Shown here piece by piece: positions 48,534 through 56,854 of a DNA stretch of 64,000 bases (position 1 is its first letter; each line of letters begins with the position of its first letter). This stretch comes from Brevibacterium sp. CBA3109 (GTDB lineage: Bacteria > Actinomycetota > Actinomycetes > Actinomycetales > Brevibacteriaceae). Location: NCBI RefSeq assembly GCF_040256645.1, contig NZ_CP158281.1, positions 62,001-126,000 on the forward strand. Direction: 5' to 3'. Both the position numbers and the translations under genes were made by a program. The notes below the pieces were generated by a model. The model was given only the letters and a program-made list of their open reading frames with translations. It did not search any database and had not been told where the DNA came from.

Positions 48534-49229
48534 TCAGGTGCGCGCGGGGGAGACCTCCGCCTCGGCGAGGGACCGCTTCCGGGCGCCTCGGTGGCCGATG
48601 ATGGCCACGACGGCAATGGCCACGGCGACGACGGCGATGCCGATCCACTGATTGATCATCAGCGTCGCGGCACCGGCGATGGCACCGATCAGGATGAGAA
48701 GGACGGCCAGCGCACGCCGGACCCAGCGGGCGCTGTCGCCCCCGGCCAGCCGTGAGTCGGAGGCGAGACCGACGATCGTCGAGGTCACGACCACTGTGGT
48801 GACATCGGCGATCTTCATCCGCCGGGCCGCAGCCGCCTGCGCTCCCATGAGGGCCGACAGCGCCGAGGTGAAGATCGTGCCGGCCAGTCCCACCTCGGGG
48901 TCGGGCACGAGTGCGACATAGACGGCCAGGCCGGCACACCCGAGGGCCACGCCGGCGAAGATCGCCGTGGTGCGCTGGTGCCAGTCCTCGCCGATCCGCC
49001 CCAAGATACGCCCGCCCAGGGCCGCGCCCAGCATGAAGAACACGAGCGCCAGGGCCGGGCGAAGTACCGGGGTGTCCTCGGCCCCGGCCAGGCCCATGCC
49101 GAGGATGACGACGTTGCCCGTCATGTTTCCGGTGAAGACCTTGTCGAAGCCCAGGTAGCCGATGGCATCGACCATTCCGGTCGAGAATGTCAGCACGAGC
49201 AGCATGGCCAGATCGAGTCGACGTGTCAT
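48534..49229 (-). CDS. DUF1275 (YoaK-type) membrane protein
   Basis: 231 residues from ATG 49229 with AAAGGA upstream. Six to seven predicted helices and the DUF1275 signature: LTFSTGMVDAIGYLGFDKVF, then TGNMTGNVVILGMGLAG, a paired LGGRILGR in the middle and ALMGAQAAAARRMKIADVTT in the second half. The function of the family is unknown; a transporter-like role is usually guessed. The C-terminus is a short cytoplasmic tail. Divergent from the gamma-glutamyltransferase gene. Confidence 0.85.
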   Translation of the reverse strand: MTRRLDLAMLLVLTFSTGMVDAIGYLGFDKVFTGNMTGNVVILGMGLAGAEDTPVLRPALALVFFMLGAALGGRILGRIGEDWHQRTTAIFAGVALGCAGLAVYVALVPDPEVGLAGTIFTSALSALMGAQAAAARRMKIADVTTVVVTSTIVGLASDSRLAGGDSARWVRRALAVLLILIGAIAGAATLMINQWIGIAVVAVAIAVVAIIGHRGARKRSLAEAEVSPART

Positions 49230-49291
49230 CGCGTCCTTTCCTGGGGCTCTCCACTGAGCTCGGGGGATCCCGAATTTCACAAAATGAGGAT

Positions 49292-49337
49292 CGTTCGTAT
49301 ACAAAATGATAAAGAGAGATTAGATTGTATGCAAACG
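49292..49337. promoter_or_regulatory. Candidate GntR operator upstream of gamma-glutamyltransferase
   Basis: CGTTCGTATACAAAAT (49292-49307) and GATTGTATGCAAACG (49323-49337) are inverted copies of one half-motif, TTGTATNCNAACG, in an AT-rich patch 75-120 bases before the gene. The GntR/FCD regulator encoded at the end of the unit is the obvious candidate binder. Confidence 0.5.
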
Positions 49338-49410
49338 ACTTTGTTTGGCAGAGAAGAATCGCTCCATCTGATCCGCACACTCGACCTCAGTTCGACGAAG
49401 GAATACCGAT

Positions 49411-51216
49411 ATGCCGTTCACCCCACCCGCTGCCTTCACTACTCGGCCAACTTTGGAGGGGCATTTCGGGATGGCTGCTTCCACCCACTGGTTGGCCACC
49501 GCAGCTTCGCAGGCCGTGCTCGAACGCGGCGGCAACGCCTTTGATGCGGCCGTGGCCGGAGCCTTCCTCCTCCACGTTGTCGAACCCCACCTCAACGGTC
49601 CCGGCGGTGACATGACAGGAGTCTTCGCCACCGCAGAGGACCCAGCGAACCCGCAGATCATGATGGGACAGGGCCCGGCACCGGCAGCTGCAACCATTGA
49701 GCACTACCGCAGTGAAGGTCTCGACATGGTCCCCGGTGCCGGAGCGCTCGCCTCCGCGGTGCCCGGAGCCGTCGACTCCTGGCTCAACCTGCTCGAGCAC
49801 CACGGCACGTGGGAACTTGCCGATGTTCTCGACTTCGCCATCGACTACGCCGAGAACGGGCACCCGGTCCTCGCCCGAGTCGTGGGCACCATCGAACGTG
49901 TCCAGGAACTCTTCACCGAACACTGGCCCACCTCCGCTGCGCAGTGGATCCCCGACGGCCAGACCCCGAAATCAGGTGACCTGGTGTACAACCGTCCGTA
50001 CGCCGAGGTGCTGAAGAAGCTCATCGCTGCCGGCGAAGGTATCGACGGGCGCACTGCCAGAGTCGCCGCGGCACGTCAGGCATGGAAGACCGGCTTCGTC
50101 GCCGAGGCGGTAGCGAAGTTCATCTCCACCCCGCACCGGCACTCGACCGGAGGTGACCACGCCGGAGTGATGACAGCCGCCGACTTCGCCGGATTCGACG
50201 CCCACTTCGAGACACCGGTGACGATCGACTTCCGCGGCTACTCGATTGCGAAGATCGGAGCCTGGGGGCAGGGCCCGGTCCTGCTGCAGACACTGAAGAT
50301 CCTCGACGGCTTCGACGACGACCGGCTCGATCCCTCGACCGAGATCGGTGCGCACACGATTCTCGAAGCACTCAAACTCGCGATGGCCGACCGCGACACC
50401 TATTACGGGGACGGTGATGTCGACCTCGACTGGCTGCTCAGCGAGGACTACGCAGCCAGCAGGCGAGACCTCATCACCGATGATGCCTCACTCGAAGTTC
50501 GTCCCGGCGCGAACCGTGCAGGAACAGTCTCGACCTTCACCCCACCACTCGTGCTCGAAGGCGCGGACGAGGAGGCCATGGCGAAGGCGGGCGTCGGCGA
50601 GCCCACCGTGGCGAAGAACGGCGTCAACAACGGCGACACCTGCCACATCGACGTCGTCGACCGCTGGGGCAATATCATCTCCGCCACACCCTCAGGCGGT
50701 TGGCTGCAGTCCTCGCCCATCATCCCGGAGCTCGGATTCTGCCTGGGCACCCGCCTGCAGATGATGTGGCTCGACGAAACCGCGCCCTCGGCCCTGACTC
50801 CCGGAAAACGCCCACGCACCACACTGACTCCGACCCTGATCTCGAAGGACGACCAACCGGTCATCGCCCTCGGCTCTCCCGGCGGTGACCAGCAGGAGCA
50901 GTGGCAGCTGCTGTTGATCCTGCGCATGCTCGTCGGCGGGTACGAACCACAGCAGGCCATCGACGCACCGGCCCTGCACACCACGGCCCTGGCCGGGTCC
51001 TTCTGGCCGCGCACCTGGGTCCCGGGCGGGGTGATCGTCGAGGACCGCCTCGGCGAGGACGTCATCAACGGACTCATCAGCCGCGGTCACGTCGTGACCA
51101 GGGCCGGCGACTGGGAACTCGGTCGGCTCTCCTGCGTGACCCGTGATCCGGCCACGGGACGAGTCACCGCTGGGGCGAACCCGCGCGGTGCGCAGGGTTA
51201 CGCGGCAGGCAGATGA
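49411..51216 (+). CDS. Gamma-glutamyltransferase family protein
   Basis: 601-residue Ntn-hydrolase precursor that would self-cleave before Thr410 in NNGDTCHIDVVDRWGNIISA. The large-subunit part begins HFGMAASTHWLATAASQAVL and contains ERGGNAFDAAVAGAF and NGPGGDMTGVF; the small-subunit part contains TPSGGWLQSSPIIPELG and ALGSPGGDQQEQWQLL. There is no signal peptide, so it is cytoplasmic, unlike classical Ggt. The residue after the nucleophile is Cys where Thr is common. Cytoplasmic relatives include acylases and amide hydrolases of small compounds, so glutathione is not necessarily the substrate. Overlaps the GntR gene. Confidence 0.87.
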   Translation: MPFTPPAAFTTRPTLEGHFGMAASTHWLATAASQAVLERGGNAFDAAVAGAFLLHVVEPHLNGPGGDMTGVFATAEDPANPQIMMGQGPAPAAATIEHYRSEGLDMVPGAGALASAVPGAVDSWLNLLEHHGTWELADVLDFAIDYAENGHPVLARVVGTIERVQELFTEHWPTSAAQWIPDGQTPKSGDLVYNRPYAEVLKKLIAAGEGIDGRTARVAAARQAWKTGFVAEAVAKFISTPHRHSTGGDHAGVMTAADFAGFDAHFETPVTIDFRGYSIAKIGAWGQGPVLLQTLKILDGFDDDRLDPSTEIGAHTILEALKLAMADRDTYYGDGDVDLDWLLSEDYAASRRDLITDDASLEVRPGANRAGTVSTFTPPLVLEGADEEAMAKAGVGEPTVAKNGVNNGDTCHIDVVDRWGNIISATPSGGWLQSSPIIPELGFCLGTRLQMMWLDETAPSALTPGKRPRTTLTPTLISKDDQPVIALGSPGGDQQEQWQLLLILRMLVGGYEPQQAIDAPALHTTALAGSFWPRTWVPGGVIVEDRLGEDVINGLISRGHVVTRAGDWELGRLSCVTRDPATGRVTAGANPRGAQGYAAGR

Positions 51217-51911
51217 TGACTGCAAAAGCTGAGTCCAGCAGCGTGAGCGTCGGCGCACAGATTCGCCAGGACATCATCCATGGTGTGCACCCGCCGGGCG
51301 GCAAGCTGCGGGAAGCGGCCCTGGCAAAACAATACGAGGTCTCGCGGATCCCGATCCGGGAAGCGCTGCGGGCGCTTGAAGCCGAGGGGCTTGTCGAGTC
51401 CCGGGCCTACAGCGGCAGCATGGTCGCGCCCTCACCGACCGAAGACGCCGAGGATCTGTTCGAGATCCGCATCGTCTTAGAATCCGCGACCGCCAAGCGG
51501 GCGGCGAAGCGCGCTGCGCAGCAGAGCAGCGGTGAGGCACCGGACGATCGGTGGCGGGCGATCCGCAAGGAGATCAACGAGATCCTCGACGCCGGCGATA
51601 TCGTCATCGGCCAGGAGCACTACGAGGACCTGGCAGTGCTCAATATGCGTTTCCACTTCGCCATCGCAGAACTCAGCGGCAGCCTGTCCTTCGTCAGTCT
51701 CCTGCGTCAGATCTCAGGCAAGATCGAGTGGCTGTACTCGCTGAACGTGACCCGCCGCGGGCCGCAGGCCTGGCCCGAGCACCGCGACATCATCGCAGCC
51801 ATCGACGCCGGACAGCAGTCGAAGGCCGCCGAGGTGATGGCCCGCCACGTTCGCCGCAGTCGCGACTCCTACTTCGCCATGATGGCGGCCCAGCCCGAAC
51901 AGTCCAGCTGA
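51213..51911 (+). CDS. GntR-family regulator, FCD type
   Basis: 232 residues. Winged helix at about 12-75: SVGAQIRQDIIHGVHPPGGK, then LREAALAKQYEVSRIPIREA and LRALEAEGLVESRAYSGSMV. The all-helical FCD effector domain (about 85-225) has its metal-binding candidates in the Asp/His pattern around NMRFHFAIAELSG and HRDIIAAIDAG. The start overlaps the gamma-glutamyltransferase stop, so it is made from the same transcript and probably controls it through the inverted repeat upstream. Confidence 0.87.
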   Translation: MMTAKAESSSVSVGAQIRQDIIHGVHPPGGKLREAALAKQYEVSRIPIREALRALEAEGLVESRAYSGSMVAPSPTEDAEDLFEIRIVLESATAKRAAKRAAQQSSGEAPDDRWRAIRKEINEILDAGDIVIGQEHYEDLAVLNMRFHFAIAELSGSLSFVSLLRQISGKIEWLYSLNVTRRGPQAWPEHRDIIAAIDAGQQSKAAEVMARHVRRSRDSYFAMMAAQPEQSS

Positions 51912-51941
51912 TTTCGCTTCGCCGGAGATAGCCAGTCTCGG

Positions 51942-53066
51942 TCAGTCCAGGTGGCCGGTGGCCATGAATTCGTCGAGGCGGGCACGGTAGCCGGTGGTGT
52001 CGAGTCCGGCCTCTGCCAGCCAGTTCTGCGAATAGTACTTGTCGAGGTAGCGCTCGCCAGGATCACAGATCAGGGACACCAGACTGCCTGACTGTCCGGC
52101 AGCCTTCATCTGCGACACGATGCGGAACGCGGCCCACAGGCCGGTGCCCGTCGAGGCTCCGGCACGACGCCCGATGAGCTTTTCGAGCAGTTGAATCGAC
52201 GCGATCGAGGCCGCATCGGGGACATGCATCATCCGGTCGATGCTCGAGGGGATGAAGCTCGCCTCGACCCGCTGGCGTCCGATGCCCTCGATCCGGGAGC
52301 CGGTGTCGGTCGCCGCGGCCGGATTGTGGTCGCGCCATCCGGCGAAGAACGCTGAATTGTCCGGATCGGCCACGCAGATGCCTGTGGCGCGACCGGTGTA
52401 GCGAACATACCTGGCCAGGGTTGCCGAGGTGCCGCCCGTTCCGGCGGTGGCGACGATCCAGGCCGGTTCGGGGTGCTGTTCGTTCGACATCTGGTCAAAG
52501 ATCGACTCGGCGATGTTGTTGTTGCCACGCCAATCCGTGGCCCGTTCGGCATACGTGAACTGGTCCATGTAGTGACCGCCGGACTCCGCAGCCAGCTGTG
52601 CAGCGACCTCGTAGACCTCATTGGCGTTGTCAACGAAATGGCAGGTGCCGCCATAGAACTCGATGAGGGAGATCTTCTGGGCACTCGTGGAGCGAGCCAT
52701 GACTGCGATGAACGGGACGCCGATGAGCTGAGCGAAATACGCCTCGGAGACCGCGGTCGATCCGCTGGAGGCCTCCACGACCGGGCGACCGGGACGAATC
52801 CAGCCATTGCACAGCGCATGGAGGAACAGTGACCGAGCCAGCCGGTGCTTGAGTGACCCGGTGGGATGGCTGGATTCGTCCTTGAGGTAGAGATCGATCC
52901 CCCACTCGGCCGGCAGCGGAACATGGAGCAGATGCGTATCCGACGATCTCTTGGCATCCGACTGCACGGCTCTGATCGCGCCCGACAGCCAGCGGCGAGC
53001 CTCCGGATCGTAGCGGTCGATGTCCTCTTCGGCAGCAGCGGGTGAGCGATCATGTGTGTCCGTCAT
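51942..53066 (-). CDS. cds1: Cds1-type L-cysteine desulfhydrase (PLP, cysteine synthase fold)
   Basis: 374-residue fold-type II PLP enzyme closely resembling mycobacterial Cds1 (Rv3684), which breaks cysteine down to pyruvate, ammonia and H2S. Schiff-base Lys73 in [13 protein letters not shown]; substrate loop [14 protein letters not shown]; phosphate loop [14 protein letters not shown]; and the strongly conserved [20 protein letters not shown] and [15 protein letters not shown]. Start ATG 53066 preferred over an upstream TTG. It converges with the GntR gene. Assignment as desulfhydrase rather than synthase rests on similarity. Confidence 0.85.
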   Translation of the reverse strand: MTDTHDRSPAAAEEDIDRYDPEARRWLSGAIRAVQSDAKRSSDTHLLHVPLPAEWGIDLYLKDESSHPTGSLKHRLARSLFLHALCNGWIRPGRPVVEASSGSTAVSEAYFAQLIGVPFIAVMARSTSAQKISLIEFYGGTCHFVDNANEVYEVAAQLAAESGGHYMDQFTYAERATDWRGNNNIAESIFDQMSNEQHPEPAWIVATAGTGGTSATLARYVRYTGRATGICVADPDNSAFFAGWRDHNPAAATDTGSRIEGIGRQRVEASFIPSSIDRMMHVPDAASIASIQLLEKLIGRRAGASTGTGLWAAFRIVSQMKAAGQSGSLVSLICDPGERYLDKYYSQNWLAEAGLDTTGYRARLDEFMATGHLD

Positions 53067-53102
53067 GCCCACGAGCTTATGGGACAAGCCCGCTGCTGGC
53101 GA

Positions 53103-53600
53103 TCACCGTCCTTCCGCAAGCAGCCTGTCGAGCTTGTCATAGCCTTCGACGATTCCCTGCTCCATGCCCGAAGCAACCATGCCGTCGCGGGATTCCAACG
53201 AGTCGAAGATCGACGTCGAGCTCAGGCGGGTGCGCCCATCGCCGAGGTCGCTCAGCGTGAGGATCTCCAGGCTCACCGCATCCGGGAAGCTCTCGAATGC
53301 GAACGTCTGGACGATGCGTTCGTTCTCCCTCACCTCGTGGAATGAACCGAAGAAGCCGTATTCGCCGGAATCATCGGCTGATACGTAGCTCCAGCGTCCA
53401 CCTGTCTGTGCGTCCCATTCGCGGATCGTGCTCGTGATCGTGTCCGGTCCGCACCATTTGACGAAGAGCTCCGGATCCGTGTGGGCACGGAACACCTTGT
53501 CCGGAGTGGCGGCGAAGTCGCGGGTGATCGAGACGGTCTGAGCCCCTTCCGGGACGTCGAGGTGCAGGGTCGAATAGTCGGTGTCGTCTGTGGTGGTCAT
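53103..53600 (-). CDS. SRPBCC/AHSA1-type protein, second copy of the ArsR-coupled kind
   Basis: 165-residue START-like fold: AQTVSITRDFAATPDKVFRA, FVKWCGPDTITSTIREWDAQ, GGRWSYVSADDSGEYGFFGS and a final helix GMVASGMEQGIVEGYDKLDR. The CAGGAG before the ATG and its start one base after the ArsR stop show coupling. In this pair the ArsR gene comes first on the minus strand, as in the pair at 46.5 kb, but the two SRPBCC proteins differ clearly in sequence. Confidence 0.87.
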   Translation of the reverse strand: MTTTDDTDYSTLHLDVPEGAQTVSITRDFAATPDKVFRAHTDPELFVKWCGPDTITSTIREWDAQTGGRWSYVSADDSGEYGFFGSFHEVRENERIVQTFAFESFPDAVSLEILTLSDLGDGRTRLSSTSIFDSLESRDGMVASGMEQGIVEGYDKLDRLLAEGR

Positions 53601-53601
53601 G

Positions 53602-53976
53602 TCATGCTCCTGTGCGTGAGTTTTCTGGGGAATCTGTTGCAGGGGCGGCTGAAGAGTCGGTGTCCATGGTGTCCAGGACTGCGTCGAGGCGGTGATAGCG
53701 CTCTTCGGCCTGCTGCCTGTATCTCTCGATCCATTTGGTCATCAGATCGAACACGTTGTCTTCGAGGTGGACCGGTCTGCGCTGAGCCTCCCGGGTGCGA
53801 GTGACCAGTCCCGAATCTTCGAGCACCTTGAGGTGCTTCGACACGGCCTGAACGCTGACCTCATAGGGTGCGGCGAGTTCATTGACCGTGGCGTCGGCGA
53901 CGGACAGTCGGGCCACCATGTCTCTGCGTGTGGGGTCGGCCAGGGCGGCGAACACCTTTGTCAGCTGGTCTGTCAC
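53602..53976 (-). CDS. ArsR-type winged-helix regulator
   Basis: 124 residues. Winged helix: LTKVFAALADPTRRDMVARL, then VNELAAPYEVSVQAVSKHLK and the wing VTRTREAQRRPVHLED; a long C-terminal helix (KWIERYRQQAEERYHRLDAV) follows. No metal-site cysteines. First gene of a two-gene unit with the SRPBCC protein. An extended inverted repeat lies immediately upstream and is the likely operator. Confidence 0.86.
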   Translation of the reverse strand: MTDQLTKVFAALADPTRRDMVARLSVADATVNELAAPYEVSVQAVSKHLKVLEDSGLVTRTREAQRRPVHLEDNVFDLMTKWIERYRQQAEERYHRLDAVLDTMDTDSSAAPATDSPENSRTGA

Positions 53977-54299
53977 TGGACCTCCGATCCGTATTCAACT
54001 CATTGGTTGGATACCACTGTAGAGTGATGTGAATATGTAATCAACCATTTCATTGAATAAGTTTTTCGCAGGCCTCAAGCACGCCACCTGGCCAGTGCTG
54101 ATGTCTCCCGTTTGTGATGTGGACAGTGTGGGGCAACCGATTTCGCAGTCGCGAATTCCGCCGAGCACCGCCTCGGCGAGGTGAGACTGTCGTATGGTCG
54201 CTGTAGCGACAGTGTGGGGTCAGGGCTCACTGCCATGGTCGATGATTGACGGTGTCGGCACCCATACGCAGGAAAGACGACGATGTCTGGGGAATGATG
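53977..54299. other. Divergent control region, ArsR pair and amino-acid permease
   Basis: A 323-base stretch without a supportable gene. Next to the ArsR start is an AT-rich inverted repeat (53992-54059). Toward the permease is a second inverted repeat, ACTGTCG (54186-54192) and CGACAGT (54207-54213), about 90 bases before that gene. The middle is GC-rich and shows nothing further. Confidence 0.6.
53992..54059. promoter_or_regulatory. Extended inverted repeat upstream of the ArsR gene
   Basis: Arms 53992-54012 and 54039-54059 pair imperfectly; the conserved parts are TATTCAA with TTGAATA and TGGTTG with CAACCA. It starts 16 bases before the ArsR start codon, covering the promoter, and fits an autorepressing operator. 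Confidence 0.5.
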
Positions 54300-55748
54300 A
54301 TGCCAACTTTGCGACAGCAGCTGTTCCGAGTGAAACCAGTCCCGCAGCAGGGCGAGGAAACGGGCAGCGATCTCAAGCGCACTATCGGCCTGTTCTCGCT
54401 GACCATGATCGGCGTCGGCTCGACCATCGGCACCGGCATCTTCTTCATCCTCTCCGAATCCGTGCCCGTCGCTGGGCCGGCGGTCATCTGGTCCTTCGTC
54501 ATCGCCGGTCTCGTCGCGGGCCTCGCGGTCATCTGCTATGCGGAGCTGGCCGGCAGCGTGCCCGTCTCCGGCTCCTCCTACTCCTATGCCTATGCGACGC
54601 TCGGGGAGCTGCCGGCGATGGGGGTCGCGGCCTGTCTTCTCCTCGAATACGGCGTTGCAGGAGCCGCGGTCGCCGTGGGCTGGTCGCAGTATGTCAACCA
54701 GCTGCTGTTCAACCTCTTCGGGTTCGAGATCCCGCACGCCTTGGCCTATGCCCCGGAGGAGGGCGGGATCGTCAACCTGCCGGCGATCGCACTGCTGGCC
54801 ATGTGCTGCTTCCTGCTGGTCCGCGGCACGGGCGAATCGGTCGTCATCAACACCGTCATGGTGTGCACGAAGATCGGCGTTCTCCTCTTCTTCGTACTTG
54901 TCGGAGTCACCGGCTGGAACGTCGACAACTTCGCCGACTTCGCGCCCTTCGGCTTCTCCGGAGTGGTGGCAGGCTCGGGCCTGATCTTCTTCAGCTACGT
55001 CGGCATGGACGCTGTGGCCACCGCCGGTGATGAGACGAAGAACCCGAAGAAGACCATGCCCCGGGCACTCATCTCGGCCCTCATCATCGTCACCACGGTC
55101 TACGTTCTCGTGGCGATCGCGGCGCTGTCGGCTCAGCCGTGGCAGGAATTCGACGGGCAGACTGCCGGCCTGTCGGCGATCCTCGAGAACATCGTCGGCG
55201 CTCAGTGGCCAGGCACCATCGTCGCTGCCGGCGCCGTGATCTCGATCTTCTCCGTCACCCTCGTCTCCATCTACGGCCAGACCCGCATCCTGTTCACCAT
55301 GTCACGCGACGGAATGATGCCCAAGCTCTTCGGCGAGGTCAATCCACGCACATTGACCCCGGTCAAGGGCACGATCATCGTGACCGTGGTCATCGCCATC
55401 CTGGCCGGGTTCATCCCGCTGAATTTCCTCGCCGAGATGACGAGCATCGGCACTCTCGTCGCCTTCATCGTCGTGTCCCTGGCCGTCATCATCCTGCGTG
55501 TGCGCGAACCCGACCTCGAACGCGGCTTCAAGGTGCCCTTCTATCCGGTCCTGCCGGTGCTCGCGATCATCGGCTGCCTGTGGATCATCAGCAACCTGCA
55601 GATCATCACGATCGTCGTCTTCCTCATCTGGACCTCGGTCGTCCTCGGCCTGTACCTCATCTTCGGCCGCAGATCCTCGGTGCTGGGCAAGCAGCGAGCA
55701 GCACATGACAGCATTGACGGAACTGGTTCCGCAGGAGGGAAGAAATGA
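54300..55748 (+). CDS. APC-family amino-acid permease
   Basis: Permease of about 482 residues with 12 predicted helices, resembling cationic amino-acid transporters (YfnA/CAT type). Helix 1 has the APC motif FSLTMIGVGSTIGTGIFFIL; later motifs are SYAYATLGELPAMGVAACLL, FFSYVGMDAVATAGDETKNP and SVTLVSIYGQTRILFTMSRD. Three ATG codons in a row (54294, 54297, 54300) follow GGGG; the exact start is uncertain by two residues. The stop overlaps the universal stress protein gene by four bases. Substrate not readable; amines are also carried by this family. Confidence 0.85.
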   Translation: MPTLRQQLFRVKPVPQQGEETGSDLKRTIGLFSLTMIGVGSTIGTGIFFILSESVPVAGPAVIWSFVIAGLVAGLAVICYAELAGSVPVSGSSYSYAYATLGELPAMGVAACLLLEYGVAGAAVAVGWSQYVNQLLFNLFGFEIPHALAYAPEEGGIVNLPAIALLAMCCFLLVRGTGESVVINTVMVCTKIGVLLFFVLVGVTGWNVDNFADFAPFGFSGVVAGSGLIFFSYVGMDAVATAGDETKNPKKTMPRALISALIIVTTVYVLVAIAALSAQPWQEFDGQTAGLSAILENIVGAQWPGTIVAAGAVISIFSVTLVSIYGQTRILFTMSRDGMMPKLFGEVNPRTLTPVKGTIIVTVVIAILAGFIPLNFLAEMTSIGTLVAFIVVSLAVIILRVREPDLERGFKVPFYPVLPVLAIIGCLWIISNLQIITIVVFLIWTSVVLGLYLIFGRRSSVLGKQRAAHDSIDGTGSAGGKK

Positions 55749-56674
55749 GCATCGTCGTCGGCATCGCACCAGGTCAGGACAATCGACCGGCAGTTGAGTT
55801 GGGGATCGTGCTCGCGCGGTCCTATGGGCACCGGCTCGTCGCGGCGGCTATCGATTCCGCCGCCTGGCCGATGAGCCCCGTGCTCTTCGACAGCGAATAC
55901 CAGAAGAAGCTGCGCAACGTCGCCGAGGCTGCCCTGGACGAGGTGCGGGCGCTCCTTCCCGATGACATCGAGTCCGAATGCCTCGTTCACAGTGCCCGTT
56001 CATCGCGTCGGGGACTGCTCGAGATGTGCCAGAAGGAGAATGCTTTCCGCCTCGTCGTGGGACCCGCCGCTGACGGGAAGCCGGGGCGGATCGCCTTGGG
56101 CTCCGTCTCCACCGGACTGCTGCACAGCGCCAGCCTGCCCGTGGCACTTGCCCCGGTCGGATACCGGGTTGCCCCTGAGGCTCGCCTCCGCAGGCTCACT
56201 GCCGCATACAGCGGATCGTCCACCTCGGCGGGCCTTATCCTCGGGGCCGCCGTGGTCTCTGCAGAGTCCGGTGTGCCCTTCCGCATCGCCTCCTTCGCTC
56301 CCCGGTCGCGGGTGATTTCGGCGGCAGGTGTGGGACTCGATGTCGAATCCAGCGTGATCGATGAGTGGGCCAACGTGATTCGACGCGACACCGACGAGAT
56401 CCTATGTTCGATCGATCGCCTTCAGATCAAGCCCGGCGAGACCGATGTCGCCATCGGGACAGGGCCGGACTGGGAGAGTGCGCTCTCTGCGGTCCAATGG
56501 GAGGATCCCGAGATCATGATGCTCGGCTCCTCCGGCCTCGGGGCGCTCAAGCGGGTGTCATTGGGCAGCCACGCGATGCGGATTCTGCAGCACTCACCGG
56601 TGCCCATCGTCGTCGTACCCAGGCGGGCGAGGTCCGACTACGCGGCTTCGGCCGTCGATGCTGCGGGGGAGTAG
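55745..56674 (+). CDS. Two-domain universal stress protein
   Basis: 309 residues with two UspA domains in tandem. Domain 1 (about 1-140) ends with a GxxG-like nucleotide loop at VVGPAADGKPGRIALGSVST. Domain 2 (about 155-300) carries the full ATP motif G-x2-G-x9-G-S in MLGSSGLGALKRVSLGSHAM and ends VPIVVVPR. Coupled translationally to the permease; permease-plus-Usp pairs are common and suggest the stress protein senses or modulates the transporter. Confidence 0.88.
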   Translation: MSIVVGIAPGQDNRPAVELGIVLARSYGHRLVAAAIDSAAWPMSPVLFDSEYQKKLRNVAEAALDEVRALLPDDIESECLVHSARSSRRGLLEMCQKENAFRLVVGPAADGKPGRIALGSVSTGLLHSASLPVALAPVGYRVAPEARLRRLTAAYSGSSTSAGLILGAAVVSAESGVPFRIASFAPRSRVISAAGVGLDVESSVIDEWANVIRRDTDEILCSIDRLQIKPGETDVAIGTGPDWESALSAVQWEDPEIMMLGSSGLGALKRVSLGSHAMRILQHSPVPIVVVPRRARSDYAASAVDAAGE

Positions 56675-56708
56675 GAGGCCAGACCGGCGTGTTCGCGCGC
56701 CCGCACTG

Positions 56709-56786
56709 TGTGGGTCCCACAAAACAAGTGTCCAATACTTGAACGATTCCAACTTAGGATGTGAGACGCCGCTAGCGTGGGCCCAC
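56709..56786. promoter_or_regulatory. Two related palindromes upstream of the FAH-family gene
   Basis: TGTGGGTCCCACA (56709-56721) and GTGGGCCCAC (56777-56786) share GTGGG and CCCAC arms and lie about 70 bases apart, with an AT-rich segment between them, 70-145 bases before the gene. They could bind one regulator at two points. No regulator gene is adjacent. Confidence 0.4.
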
Positions 56787-56854
56787 AGGCTCACACAGCG
56801 CGTCCGTCCAACGACGGCCGGATGCGGGAGCCTGGTGAACAAGGAAGGAACCGT

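Noticed and set aside
48373..48616. N-terminal extension of the PPC remnant
   Set aside because: This part overlaps the end of the DUF1275 gene and its 5' neighbourhood, shows no PPC-like sequence, and has no start signal.
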